Assembly: GCA_022828125.1 (NCBI GenBank)
Contig: JAJEJD010000024.1
Span: 1-64,000 of the forward strand
Direction: 5' to 3'
Source: a bacterium
GTDB lineage: Bacteria > UBA8248
Length of the DNA: 64,000 bases
The position numbers and the translations under genes are program-made. The notes under the pieces were generated by a model. It saw only the letters and a list, made by a program, of their open reading frames with translations, was not told the origin of the DNA and did not search any database. How positions within the stretch are numbered: the first letter of the stretch is position 1; every line of letters begins with the position of its first letter. Below, piece after piece: positions 19,855 through 29,855 of this stretch.

Positions 19855-20804
19855 GGGGGGAACTTCTGGCCACCCGTGGCCGAGTGATTGCGATTGCCGC
19901 AGTCCTGGCTTTTGCAATCGTATCGCCGCTGTTCGTGGATGAATTCTCCGTGCTCGTCCTGAACCAGTGCCTGATCTGGGGGATTCTCGCCCTGAGCCTC
20001 GACTTGATGCTCGGCTACACCGGCATGGCCTCTCTGGGCCATGCGGCCTATTTCGGCACGGGCGCCTATGCGACGGCCATCATGTCGGCGACCTACGGCG
20101 CTTCGTTCGGCGAGGCGTTCGTCGTCGCGATCATCGCCGCGGCGGTGGTAACGGCCATCTGCGCGCTCGTCGCGCTGCGGGCGTCGGACGTGTATTTCCT
20201 GATGATCACGTTCGCCCTGGCCATGCTCATCTGGGGACTCGCCTATCGCTGGGACTCGATGACGGGCGGGGAAAACGGCATCGCGGGCATAGACCGCCCC
20301 TTATTCATGGAAGACACGATCACCTACTACTATTTCACCCTCATCGTGGCCGCGGGTGTCTTCCTGTTCTTCTCCGTTCTCGTTCACTCATGTTTCGGGA
20401 AGACGATGGTGGGGATCCGCGAGAGCGAATCGCGCATGCGCGCCCTGGGCTACAACGTATGGCTCCACAAGTTCATCATCTACATGATCTCGGGCCTTTT
20501 CAGCGGCCTCGCCGGTTTCCTCTGGGTCTACTACAACAGCTACGTCGCTCCGACCGACGTCGAACTGGTGACCTCGTTCAACGCCCTGCTGATGGTCTCG
20601 CTGGGAGGACCGGGCACGCTGGCCGGCCCCCTCCTGGGCTCCACCATATTCGTCATTCTCGACAACTCCGTGAACATGTTCACCGAACGCTCGCTGACCG
20701 TCGTGGGCTGCATCTACATCGTGGTGGTTCTCTTCGCGCCCGAGGGCATCATGGGCTTCATCAAGCAACTGAGAACGAAGGCTCAAGAAGCGAATAACGG
20801 ATGA
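19851..20804 (+). CDS. livM: Branched-chain amino-acid-type ABC transporter permease (LivM)
   Basis: LNQCLIWGILALSLDLMLGYTGMASLGHAAYFGTGAYATAI; overlaps livH by 4 nt. Confidence 0.92.
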   Translation: MRGELLATRGRVIAIAAVLAFAIVSPLFVDEFSVLVLNQCLIWGILALSLDLMLGYTGMASLGHAAYFGTGAYATAIMSATYGASFGEAFVVAIIAAAVVTAICALVALRASDVYFLMITFALAMLIWGLAYRWDSMTGGENGIAGIDRPLFMEDTITYYYFTLIVAAGVFLFFSVLVHSCFGKTMVGIRESESRMRALGYNVWLHKFIIYMISGLFSGLAGFLWVYYNSYVAPTDVELVTSFNALLMVSLGGPGTLAGPLLGSTIFVILDNSVNMFTERSLTVVGCIYIVVVLFAPEGIMGFIKQLRTKAQEANNG

Positions 20805-20850
20805 TCGGCCCACTCCAGGGCCGTCATCGTCTATAAGAGGAGGAATTCCC

Positions 20851-22107
20851 ATGATTCGAAAACGCATCGCTTTTCTCGTCGTTCCCCTCGCATTTGCACT
20901 CGCCGCGCTCCTCGCCGCAGGGCCTGCGCTCGCGGCGAAGGGGCCCATCAAAATCGGGCTGCTCACCTCCAAGAAGGGCGTTCTCGCCAAGCACGGCTCG
21001 GACCAGATGAACGCCCTCAAGGTGTTCCGCGAGAAGTTCGGGGACAAGGTGGCCGGCCGCGATGTGAAATTCTTCATCGAGGACAACGAGAGCAAGGTGG
21101 CCCTGGCCGTGACCCGGGTGCGGAAGCTCCTCACGCGGGACAAGGTGCACATCGTGATGGGCGGCCTTTTCGGCTCGACCGGCTACGCGATTGCGCCGCT
21201 GGCCGACCGCTACAAGACCCCGATCCTCATCTGGTCGTGCCCCGACGACATCTCCAAGCGGAAACGCAAGAAATACGCGGTCACGTATTTCTCCTGCAGC
21301 CAGCCCATGCACGCGTTCGCCCACTGGGTGCGGACTTCGATGCCGAACATCAAGAAGGTGATCACCATCGGGCCCGACTACGCGTTCGGCTACGAGTCGA
21401 CGGGCGGCTTTCAGCAGGTGTTCGAGGACATGGGCGGCAAGGTGATCCAGAAGATGTACATGCCCATCAATACGGTGGACTACGGACCCTACATCGGCAA
21501 GCTGAAAAAAGACGCCGACGCCCTGTTCATCACGCTGGCGGGGGCGCAGGCCCTGCGGCTGCCGAAACAGTTGAAAGAGGCGGGCCTGGCGAACAAGTAC
21601 GTGATCCTCGGCAACGGGACGAACACGGACGAATTCGTCCTCGACGCACAGGGCGATGAAGTGCTCGGCTGGATTTCGGCCCTGATCTACAGCGCCGACA
21701 TCCAGACCAAGGACAACCAGGACTTCGTCAAGTCGTTCGTGAAACACGCCAAGAAAGACCCCGGCTATTACGCAGAGGGGTATTACGGCGGATTGGTGTC
21801 CATCTACAAGGCGATAGAGGAAGTGAAGGGCAACGTGGAGGACAAGGACAAATTCTTCGCCGCGCTCAGGAACCTCAAGGTGGCCACCGGCATGCCGGCA
21901 GGGCCGAGGGCGTCCGACGGCCACGGGACGTTCAAGATGAACGTCTACGTCCGCATGACGATGAAGGATGAAACCGGCAAGAAAAGGAACAAGGTTCTGG
22001 CGATCATCCCGAACGTGAGCCAGTTCTGGAACTACAAGCCGGATGAGTTCATGAAGCTCCCGCCCTACAGCAGGGATTACCCCCCGTGCAAGAATTGCGG
22101 GAATTAG
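20851..22107 (+). CDS. ABC transporter substrate-binding protein (LivK-like)
   Basis: Signal peptide then GPIKIGLLTSKKGVLAKHGSDQMNALKVFREKFGDKVAGRDVKFFIEDNES; within liv operon. Confidence 0.88.
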   Translation: MIRKRIAFLVVPLAFALAALLAAGPALAAKGPIKIGLLTSKKGVLAKHGSDQMNALKVFREKFGDKVAGRDVKFFIEDNESKVALAVTRVRKLLTRDKVHIVMGGLFGSTGYAIAPLADRYKTPILIWSCPDDISKRKRKKYAVTYFSCSQPMHAFAHWVRTSMPNIKKVITIGPDYAFGYESTGGFQQVFEDMGGKVIQKMYMPINTVDYGPYIGKLKKDADALFITLAGAQALRLPKQLKEAGLANKYVILGNGTNTDEFVLDAQGDEVLGWISALIYSADIQTKDNQDFVKSFVKHAKKDPGYYAEGYYGGLVSIYKAIEEVKGNVEDKDKFFAALRNLKVATGMPAGPRASDGHGTFKMNVYVRMTMKDETGKKRNKVLAIIPNVSQFWNYKPDEFMKLPPYSRDYPPCKNCGN

Positions 22108-22220
22108 GGGCCGGCTAAACATCTGAACAAGGGCCGTCGCGTGTGGGGCGGGAATCTTCCCGTATCCGCGCGCGGCGGCCCCGCATCACCGCAGAGGAAG
22201 GCTGAACGCGAGGGAGGAAG

Positions 22221-23003
22221 TTGGCCTTGGAGCAGGAATCACATCAGGGATCGAACGGGTCCGCGGCATGTCTGAAGGTGGAGGGACTCGCCAAGCACTT
22301 CGGCGGCCTCGTCGCGGTCAACAACGTCGACCTCACCGTGGAGAACGGCGAACGCCGGGGCATCATCGGCCCGAACGGCGCAGGGAAGACCACGTTTTTC
22401 AACATGATAGCGGGGGAACTCGACCCGACGCACGGGAGGGTTCATCTCTACGGGGAGGACATCACGCGGCTGCCGACCCACCGGCGGACCCATCTCGGCA
22501 TGGCGCGGACCTTCCAGATCACCAACCTGTTTCCCAACCTGTCCGTGCTGGACAACGTCCTGCTGGCGGCGCAGGCCCTGGAGCGATCCAAGTTCTCGAT
22601 GCTCCGCACCATCAAGAGCCACCGGCATATTTACGACAAGGCCGAGGAGATGATGCGGAGACTCAACCTGTGGGACATGCAAAACCTCATCGTGAAAGAC
22701 CTCTCCCACGGCTACCAGCGGCAGATCGAAATCGCCCTCGCCCTGGTCGAGAACCCGAAGGTGCTGCTTCTGGACGAACCCACGGCCGGGCTCTCGCCCG
22801 CCGAATCCGCGGAGGTGGTCGCCCTGCTCAAGGAACTCGACCCGGAGATGACGATGCTCATCATCGAGCACGACATGGACGTCGCCTTCGAGCTGGTGGA
22901 CAAGCTGATGGTCATGCACGAGGGGGAAGTCATCGCCGACGGCCCCAAGGAAGAGGTCCGCGCGAACCAGACCGTTCAGGAGATATACTTAGGCCATGAC
23001 TGA
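22221..23003 (+). CDS. livG: ABC transporter ATP-binding protein (LivG)
   Basis: GIIGPNGAGKTTFFNMIAGELDPTHG...LSHGYQRQIEIALAL. Confidence 0.93.
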   Translation: MALEQESHQGSNGSAACLKVEGLAKHFGGLVAVNNVDLTVENGERRGIIGPNGAGKTTFFNMIAGELDPTHGRVHLYGEDITRLPTHRRTHLGMARTFQITNLFPNLSVLDNVLLAAQALERSKFSMLRTIKSHRHIYDKAEEMMRRLNLWDMQNLIVKDLSHGYQRQIEIALALVENPKVLLLDEPTAGLSPAESAEVVALLKELDPEMTMLIIEHDMDVAFELVDKLMVMHEGEVIADGPKEEVRANQTVQEIYLGHD

Positions 23004-23721
23004 CAACGGCCCGATGCTGAAGGTGGAGGACATCCACACCTACTACGGGGACAGCTACGTCCTCCAGGGGCTCTCTCTCGAAATCGCAGAGGGCCAGGTG
23101 ATGGCCGTGCTGGGCCGAAACGGCATGGGCAAGACCACGCTCATCCGCTCCATCATCGGGTTCACGAAGCCGCGCACGGGGAAAGTCACGTTCGACGGCG
23201 CGGACATCACGGCGCTGCAGCCGCATGAGATCGTAAAACTGGGCGTGGCGCTCGTGCCGCAGGGGCGGCGGATATTCCCCTCGCTCACAGTGATGGAAAA
23301 CCTCCTGCTCGGGGAAAAGGAAGGCGCTGCCGATGGCGGCGAAGAATCCTGGGACACGGATCGGGTGCTGGCCCTCTTTCCGCGCCTCAAGGAACGTCTG
23401 CGCAACATGGGCAATCAACTGAGCGGCGGGGAGCAGCAGATGCTGGCCTTCGCCCGCTCGCTGATGACGAACCCGAAGATGCTCCTGCTGGATGAACCCA
23501 CCGAGGGGCTCGCACCCCTGCTGGTTCGCGCGATGGGGGAGACACTCTCGAAACTGAAAGAGAGCAAGCTCGCCATCCTGCTGGTCGAGCAGAACATGAA
23601 GTTCGCGCTCGCATCTTGCGATTACGTTCACGTGCTCAACCGGGGCCGCGTGGTGCATTCCTCCACGCCGGATGAACTCGCCGCGAACGAGGAGATCAAA
23701 TCCCGCTTCCTGGGCGTCTGA
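22996..23721 (+). CDS. livF: ABC transporter ATP-binding protein (LivF)
   Basis: VLGRNGMGKTTLIRSIIGF...LSGGEQQMLAFARSLMTNPKMLLLDEPTEGLAPLLV. Confidence 0.93.
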   Translation: MTDNGPMLKVEDIHTYYGDSYVLQGLSLEIAEGQVMAVLGRNGMGKTTLIRSIIGFTKPRTGKVTFDGADITALQPHEIVKLGVALVPQGRRIFPSLTVMENLLLGEKEGAADGGEESWDTDRVLALFPRLKERLRNMGNQLSGGEQQMLAFARSLMTNPKMLLLDEPTEGLAPLLVRAMGETLSKLKESKLAILLVEQNMKFALASCDYVHVLNRGRVVHSSTPDELAANEEIKSRFLGV

Positions 23722-23761
23722 TCGCAGAACGGCCCCGCATTTCCCGTGAACCCCTGGAAAA

Positions 23762-24445
23762 TCACCCCTCAGACCCGGCGGAAGCCGGGAGCGCTTCTTT
23801 TTCTTCAGTTGCGTTCTCTTTAGCCCACCAGCATTCGTTCATGAAATCGGCCAGGTCCTGTTTGTCGATCACGGCGGATTTGGTGAACAGGGTCATCTGG
23901 TCATCGCCTTCGATGTCGGTTTCAAGCGCGTCGGTGAAGCGGTTCCACATGTTGAAATAGCCCGACACCAGCGTCGCCTCGACGAGCTGGGCGTGATCGT
24001 AGTGTTTCTTCATGTTTTCCAAGGCCTCGGGGTTCTGCGCGAAGGTGTATTTCGTGAGGTGATAAGCCCAGGCGATGGCCGCCTTCTCGGCGTCGTTGAA
24101 CAGGTCCGAATCCTGATAGGTGTCGTCCCTCACGGCGTCAATCTGCTCATCCGACAGCCCGCACGCTCGACCGAACGTGACGTTGTGGGCCGTTCAGTAC
24201 TTACACCCGTTTTCCATCGAGGTCTTGAGAATCAGGAGCGCCTTCGTCTTCGCATCCAGCACGTCTGTAATCTCCGCCCGGCACAGCGAGATCAGAAAGC
24301 CGAACAGCGGCTGGAGCATCCTCGGGCTGGCCGAACTCACCCGGATGGCGTTCGCCACGCGGCCGAACATCTTGCGGCTCGCGTCGAACACCACGGCCGC
24401 CTCGGGGCCTGCCTCTTCATCGCTTAGAATCGGTAGTTGCGCCAT
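23762..24445 (-). CDS. AhpD-like/carboxymuconolactone decarboxylase-family selenoprotein (CKY-U), in-frame TGA at 24194-24196
   Basis: ORFs 24194..24445 and 23762..24133 are one frame: ...LLILKTSMENGCKY-U-TAHNVTFGRACGLSDEQIDAVRDDTYQDSDLFNDAEKAAIAWAYHL...LVSGYFNMWNRFTDAL; TGA sits at the second Cys of the AhpD CxxC. Intervening codons checked, no other stop. Confidence 0.82.
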
Positions 24446-24467
24446 GAATCATTCCTCCCGATACGGG

Positions 24468-25217
24468 TTATAAGGCTCGGTTCACCGGAGGCCACAGGCG
24501 GCGGCCCACGCTCGGGCTGCCGGGGGCGTGGACGAGCGACCTCACTACCCGGCCCGACCAGCCGCTCTCATCGAGCGAGAGGCTCTCGTGCTTCTGGAAG
24601 CCCTCCTCCCGCGCTTCGAGCGAGGTGAACTCGTACATGATCGAATGCTTGGCCCAGCCTGCGGCGGAGAGCAGCTTCCGCGCGCCGATGCAGCCGGGCA
24701 TCCCCTCCATGAATTTCAGGCGGTACTGCGCGTACCATGCGCCGAGGTCGTGCTCGGCCTCCGCGTCCCGGGAGATGAACTGCCCCATCTGGATCGCGGG
24801 TCCGGGCGTGATACCGGGACCTCTCGCGGCGACATCGGGGCCGTCGACGCGCGCCTCCTCGCTGAAGATGCACTCGCGATACCCCGCGCGAAGGCCCAGC
24901 ATGGCGCGCGTCTCATCGTCGTATTCCTTCGCGATGTCGGCGAGCGTGGGGTCGAAAAATACATGCGGCGAGACCGCCCCGAAGAGCAGCACGTACCCCG
25001 TTCCGCCGGGAAGTTCACCGGGTGCTGTGTAGGTCAGCGCCGTGTTCTTCACCTGCTCCATCTGCGCTCCTTCACCTGCGACTTCATAATGCGCCGCCCA
25101 CAGAAAACCCGGCCGCCTGAGCATGGCGGGCAGGTGACGCCCGTGCAGCCACGCGCAGTATTCTTCTTTTTTATCCTCGGGCAGGTCGTACCAGGACGCC
25201 CAGATTCCTCGATCCAT
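24468..25217 (-). CDS. Conserved protein, putative dimeric alpha-beta barrel (EthD-like)
   Basis: MDRGIWASWYDLPEDKKEEYCAWLHGRHLPAMLRRPGFLWAAHYEV...two barrel-like halves. Confidence 0.55.
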   Translation of the reverse strand: MDRGIWASWYDLPEDKKEEYCAWLHGRHLPAMLRRPGFLWAAHYEVAGEGAQMEQVKNTALTYTAPGELPGGTGYVLLFGAVSPHVFFDPTLADIAKEYDDETRAMLGLRAGYRECIFSEEARVDGPDVAARGPGITPGPAIQMGQFISRDAEAEHDLGAWYAQYRLKFMEGMPGCIGARKLLSAAGWAKHSIMYEFTSLEAREEGFQKHESLSLDESGWSGRVVRSLVHAPGSPSVGRRLWPPVNRAL

Positions 25218-25249
25218 CGAATGACTCCATCCATAAGGTTGGTGAGATG

Positions 25250-25636
25250 CTACTGCACGAAGGTCGTGCCCGCCTTGTCCTGGTGGGAGCAGTTCCCGTA
25301 GGTGGCGATGAGTTCTGCGGGTTCGGTCTCGCTCGGGTTCTCCTGCCCGTGCGGTTCGCCCGCAGGCGCGTAGCAGAAATGTCCCGCCTCGACGAGGATT
25401 TTTTCGGGGTTTTCCGGGTCGCCGCAATAGACGTAAATCGGCCCCTTGTTCACGTAAAACACCGCGTCGCACGTGTGGGTGTGCATCTTGTTCTTCCCGC
25501 CGGGGGGGATGATGGTGCGCTGCATGGTCATGACCCTGGTGTCCGTCGTCTCGTCGTTCACCCCCCACATGATGGAGTAGGGAGGCTCATAGGCGTTGTC
25601 CTTGTCCACGCTCATGGAATTGATGATTTTCATAAG
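25250..25636 (-). CDS. Cupin-domain protein
   Basis: MKIINSMSVDKDNAYEPPYSIMWGVNDETTDTRVMTMQRTIIPPGGKNKMHTHTCDAVFYVNKGPIYVYCGDPENPEKILVEAGHFCYAPAGEPHGQEN; internal start chosen from the longer ORF. Confidence 0.75.
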   Translation of the reverse strand, partial: LMKIINSMSVDKDNAYEPPYSIMWGVNDETTDTRVMTMQRTIIPPGGKNKMHTHTCDAVFYVNKGPIYVYCGDPENPEKILVEAGHFCYAPAGEPHGQENPSETEPAELIATYGNCSHQDKAGTTFVQ

Positions 25637-25825
25637 ACTTGCTCTCCTTGAATCCGCACACCGCGGGGGCGGCGGCGCTCCCTGATAAGAGGGGAATGAA
25701 AGTTTGCTCCGGCCATCCGATTGGTGAATAATACGCAAATCCTTGGAGCGAAACCACTTCATCGGGCGATGAGGAACGCTTCCGGGTCGGCGGTAACGTT
25801 AAGACCCCATTCAACAGGACGCTCC

Positions 25826-26404
25826 ATGTCTGCGGACAACGAATCTACGAACGCGCCAAGCCCCACGATGCTGCGCCTCGAAATCTGCCTGGCCGCGGCG
25901 ATGATGCTCCTCTCCGTGGGGTTCGCCGTCTTCATGCCCTACCTGATCGCGACGGGCGGCATCTCCTCCGCGCAGGATTTCCTCCGCCTCACGCCCGTCT
26001 TCTTCCCGAGGCTCGCCTTCGCCGTGCTGGCCGCCCTGTGCGCGTTCTACCTGCTGGACGCCTGGCGAAGGGCGCGCTACGTCCAATCCGCCGCAAACCC
26101 GGGCGAGGCGGCGCGCTTCCGGCGCGGAGTGGCGATGATCGTCATCATCGCCGCCTATTCTCTCTTCGTGTCGGCGCTGGGCTACGGCCTCTCGACGCTT
26201 TTGATGGCGGGGGCGGTCATCTGGTATCTGGGCATCCGGCAAATCTGGGTCGTCGCGCCCGTGGCCGTTCTCATGCCCATCGTCGTGCGCTTCATATTCG
26301 AGAGGCTGCTGCTCATCTCGCTGCCGAGAAGCGATTACGAAGCCATCGCCGTCGTCGAGGACGCGATAATGAAGTTCCTCTCCGGCATTTTTCTCGGGAA
26401 ATAG
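25826..26404 (+). CDS. Tripartite tricarboxylate transporter small permease (TctB family)
   Basis: Four-TM protein directly upstream of TctA. Confidence 0.75.
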   Translation: MSADNESTNAPSPTMLRLEICLAAAMMLLSVGFAVFMPYLIATGGISSAQDFLRLTPVFFPRLAFAVLAALCAFYLLDAWRRARYVQSAANPGEAARFRRGVAMIVIIAAYSLFVSALGYGLSTLLMAGAVIWYLGIRQIWVVAPVAVLMPIVVRFIFERLLLISLPRSDYEAIAVVEDAIMKFLSGIFLGK

Positions 26405-26416
26405 GGAGACCCTGCC

Positions 26417-27922
26417 TTGCTCGACGCCTTCCTTCAGGCCTTCGCCCTGCTCATGCGGGTGGACACCTATCTCTACATCTGCGCGGGGCTGACCATCGGC
26501 ATGTTCGTGGGCGCGATGCCGGGCCTCACCACCATCCTCGCCATGTCGGTCCTGCTTCCGATTTCCTTCAAGCTCGAACCCATGCTCGGCATCCCGTTCC
26601 TGATCGGCATCTACAAGGGCGGCATCTACGGGGGCAGCATCCCGGCGATCCTGGTCGGCATACCGGGAACGGGCGCGTCCATCGCCACCACGTTCGACGG
26701 CCCCGCGCTCACGCGCAAGGGCGAGGGTCGCAAGGCGCTCGAGATGGCGCTGTTCTCCTCCACCATCGCCGATACGCTGTCCGACATCTTCACTCTGGCG
26801 CTCATCGGCCCCATCGCCATCATCACGCTGCTCATCGGCCCGCCCGAGGTGTTCGCCGTCATCATTTTCTCGCTCGTGCTCATCGCGAGCGTATCGAGCG
26901 ATTCGGGACTCAAGGGCGCCATCGCCGCCTGCATCGGCATGGGGCTCGGCTTCATCGGCACCGACGCCACCACCGGCGCCACGCGCATGACCTTCGGCCT
27001 GGAAGCCCTGAGCGGCGGCATCCCCCTCATCCCGCTGGCGATCGGGATCTTCGCGATGCCCGAGGTGCTCGAAGCAGTCGAAACGCGCACCGTGCGCTTC
27101 ATCAGCGAGCACGTGGACCTGGCAAAAGCGGGAGAGCGCCTGCGCTGGCGCGAGTTCAAGGCGTCGATACGCTCCATCCTGCGCTCGACCGCCATCGGGA
27201 CGGGCATCGGCATGGTGCCGGGCGTGGGGCAGGTCGTCGCCGCCTTCATCGGCTACAGCGCGGCGAAACGCGCCTCCAAGAATCCTGAGAACTTCGGCAA
27301 GGGCGAACTCGACGGCGTCGCGGCGCCCGAGGCCGCGAACAACGCCGTGAACGGCCCCACGCTGGTCCCCCTGCTGACGCTCGGCATCCCCGGAGACAAC
27401 GTGACGGCCATCCTGCTGGGCGCGTTCGTGGCGCACGGCATGCGGCCCGGCCCCCAGATATTCCAGGAGCAAGGCGCGCTCATGTACGCCCTCATCCTCA
27501 CGATGGTGCTGGCGAACGTGTTGTTCTTCTTCCTGGGCTACGTCCTGCTCAAACCCTTCGCCCGCGCCATTCAGTTCAAAAAGGCGTACCTCATCCCCGT
27601 CATCGTGGCGCTCGCCTTCGTGGGCACGCTCTCCACCGGGGCGAACACCGACGTGATCTTGATGGTCATCATCGGCGTTTGCGCCTATATTTTAAGGAAG
27701 TTCAAGTTCGACCTGGCACCCCTGATCATCGCTTTTGTGCTGGCCGAGCCGATAGAGTATCGTTTGAGCCAGTCGATGCTGTATGCCAAGGGGGCGCCGT
27801 TCTCGTACCTGTTCCTGCAACGTCCGATAGCGTCCGCCTTTCTCATAGCGGCGCTGGTTTGGATCGCATATCTCATTCTTGCCCCGATGTGGCGGCGAAC
27901 CAGGGGGTCCGCCGCCTCTTGA
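26417..27922 (+). CDS. tctA: Tripartite tricarboxylate transporter large permease (TctA)
   Basis: IGMFVGAMPGLTTILAMSVLLPISFKLEPMLGIPFLIGIYKGGIYGGSIPAILVGIPGTGASIATTFDGPALTRKGEGRKAL. Confidence 0.95.
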   Translation: MLDAFLQAFALLMRVDTYLYICAGLTIGMFVGAMPGLTTILAMSVLLPISFKLEPMLGIPFLIGIYKGGIYGGSIPAILVGIPGTGASIATTFDGPALTRKGEGRKALEMALFSSTIADTLSDIFTLALIGPIAIITLLIGPPEVFAVIIFSLVLIASVSSDSGLKGAIAACIGMGLGFIGTDATTGATRMTFGLEALSGGIPLIPLAIGIFAMPEVLEAVETRTVRFISEHVDLAKAGERLRWREFKASIRSILRSTAIGTGIGMVPGVGQVVAAFIGYSAAKRASKNPENFGKGELDGVAAPEAANNAVNGPTLVPLLTLGIPGDNVTAILLGAFVAHGMRPGPQIFQEQGALMYALILTMVLANVLFFFLGYVLLKPFARAIQFKKAYLIPVIVALAFVGTLSTGANTDVILMVIIGVCAYILRKFKFDLAPLIIAFVLAEPIEYRLSQSMLYAKGAPFSYLFLQRPIASAFLIAALVWIAYLILAPMWRRTRGSAAS

Positions 27923-27948
27923 GGGCACATTCATCAAGGGAGATCATC

Positions 27949-28929
27949 ATGAAAAAACGCTTCTTCGTCATCCTGGCCGCGCTGGCCCTCGTCGTCGCGC
28001 TGGGAGCACCCTCCGCGAGCACGGCGGCCTATCCGGACAGACCCATCACGCTCGTCCTGCCCGTCGGCGCGGGCGGCAGCCACGACCTCCACGCGCGCGG
28101 CATCACCAGCATCATCGCCGACATCCTCGGCCAGCCCATGGTCGTGAAGCTCGTGCCCGGCGGCGCGGGCATGAAGGGCACCGGCTTCGTCGCCAAGGCC
28201 AAGCCGGACGGCTACACCCTGCTCTTCACCCACAACGGCTTCGACCAGCTCGTGCCGCAGACCCGCAAGGTGCCCTTCGACACGCTGCGCGATTTCTCGG
28301 CCGTCGCCAAGATCAACCACGGGCAGCCGGTGTTCTTCTCGCTCTCGAACAGGCCGTGGAAGAACATGAAGGAATTCGTCGCCTACGCCAAGAAAAACCC
28401 CGGCAAGGTCAACTGGGGCCACAGCGGCGTCTGGGGCGCGGGCCACGTGCCCTCCATGCAGTTCGTCCGCGCGGCGGGCATCAAGGTGAACTTCATTCCG
28501 CATAAGGGCGGCGGCCCCGCGCTGCGCGCCGTCCTCTCGGGACAGGACGACGTGGGCATCGCCTTCCCGACCCAGCTTCGCCCCCACAAGAAGGCGGGCA
28601 AGGTCACCGTGCTCGCGCTCACGGGCGATATGCGCCTCTCGAAGGACCCGGACTTCAAGGAGGTCCCGACTACGACGGAACTCGGCTACAAGGGCGTGGG
28701 CTTTACGATGGACCGCATCTTCATGGCGCCCTCCAAGACGCCCGCCGACAGGCTGAAGAAGCTCCGGGACGCTTTCGAGAAGCTCACGAAGAACAAGTCC
28801 TTCAAGCGCTTCATGCGCAGCATCGGCGAGAACGTCGTGTTCGTGAGCGGCGCGGATTATGAAAAAACCAGAAAGCCGAACTTCGACGGCTACACGCAAC
28901 TCATCAAGGCCATGACGATGAAGAAATAG
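27949..28929 (+). CDS. Tripartite tricarboxylate transporter substrate-binding protein (TctC/Bug family)
   Basis: Signal peptide; AAYPDRPITLVLPVGAGGSHDLHARGITSIIADILGQPMVVKLVPGGAGMKGTGFVAKAKPDGYTLL. Confidence 0.93.
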   Translation: MKKRFFVILAALALVVALGAPSASTAAYPDRPITLVLPVGAGGSHDLHARGITSIIADILGQPMVVKLVPGGAGMKGTGFVAKAKPDGYTLLFTHNGFDQLVPQTRKVPFDTLRDFSAVAKINHGQPVFFSLSNRPWKNMKEFVAYAKKNPGKVNWGHSGVWGAGHVPSMQFVRAAGIKVNFIPHKGGGPALRAVLSGQDDVGIAFPTQLRPHKKAGKVTVLALTGDMRLSKDPDFKEVPTTTELGYKGVGFTMDRIFMAPSKTPADRLKKLRDAFEKLTKNKSFKRFMRSIGENVVFVSGADYEKTRKPNFDGYTQLIKAMTMKK

Positions 28930-28951
28930 GTTTACAGGACCAGGCATTACC

Positions 28952-28989
28952 GGGGGTGAGCGGTGGCTGAATCGCGACCGCTCACCCCC
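28952..28989 (+). terminator. Stem-loop terminator after tctC-like gene
   Basis: GGGGGTGAGCGGT-N12-ACCGCTCACCCCC followed by TTCGTCTTT. Confidence 0.7.
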
Positions 28990-29080
28990 TTCGTCTTTCT
29001 GTAATACCGCCAAATACATCCCGCTATGAGCGTCCATACGATGGGCCGTTGAAAAACCCGAGAGGGAAAGTTTGTGTATA

Positions 29081-29143
29081 GGGGTCGCATATATGCGACC
29101 CTAGCTTTTATCACCTACTACACGGGCCGCATATATGCGGCCC
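29081..29143. repeat. Two related palindromes
   Basis: GGGTCGCATATATGCGACCC and GGGCCGCATATATGCGGCCC separated by about 23 nt. Confidence 0.75.
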
Positions 29144-29353
29144 CTACAAGAACCACCCTCTCCTAGGTCAGTTCCATACCCCGAATCACGAAACTCAGGT
29201 TTTTTCAACGATCCTACAAGCCGGGAAGACCTCTCGTTTCCCGACGCCCGGCGCCGCTTGGCGAAACGAAGACTCCAAGCTATATTTCCCCCCGAAAGAA
29301 GCAAGACCACATTCTCAAACTCTCGAAAACCCACGCGCAGGGAGGCTCCTGTT

Positions 29354-29773
29354 TTGGCAGACATCATCACAGGCATGATCAAACGCTACGCGGCAGACGA
29401 CCGCTTCACGCCCGAACCCGACCCTTCGGGCCGCTCCATCCGGCTCGTCATGAACGAGGTCTGCTGGTTCGAGTTCGTGAAGAACGAGGCCGAGGGAAAG
29501 CTCCGCATCAGCTTCGCCACCAAAGACCGCTACATGAACGAGGACATCGAACTCGCGATCCTCGACAGCAAGGACCCGATAGACGATTTCATCTACGACG
29601 GCATGGAGGAAGCGGGCGAGGAGGAAGAACACAAGGTGGAGCACTACCACGACGGCGTGTTCCGCTACGCCATCGACCTGCCCCTCGACAAGCCGGGCGT
29701 GGACGAACAGGCCGCGCGGGTGCTGGACGGTCTGTTCTACACCTTCGAGGAGTTCGCCGAAGGCGACGATTAG
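29354..29773 (+). CDS. Hypothetical acidic protein
   Basis: ADIITGMIKRYAADDRFTPEPDPSGRSIRLVMNEVCWFEFVKNEAEGKLRISFATKDRYMNEDIELAILDSKDPIDDFIYDGMEEAGEEEEHKVEHYHDG; TTG or internal ATG start. Confidence 0.6.
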   Translation: MADIITGMIKRYAADDRFTPEPDPSGRSIRLVMNEVCWFEFVKNEAEGKLRISFATKDRYMNEDIELAILDSKDPIDDFIYDGMEEAGEEEEHKVEHYHDGVFRYAIDLPLDKPGVDEQAARVLDGLFYTFEEFAEGDD

Positions 29774-29855
29774 CCTTTCATACTTCGTTGCGAGAGTTCG
29801 GGAACTTTCCTTTTCCGGCCGTTACGCCGACGGGTGCGCATCCGGCGCGGATGAA

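Noticed and set aside
18901-19917. 338-aa minus ORF over livH
   Set aside because: Antisense shadow of a well-supported permease; no domain pattern
20824-22122. 432-aa minus ORF
   Set aside because: Antisense to the LivK-like binding protein gene
23762-24445. Two separate genes as in the ORF track
   Set aside because: Same frame; together they make one complete AhpD-like protein with TGA at a catalytic Cys
25811-27472. 553-aa minus ORF over tctB/tctA
   Set aside because: Antisense to TctBA; low-complexity charged translation
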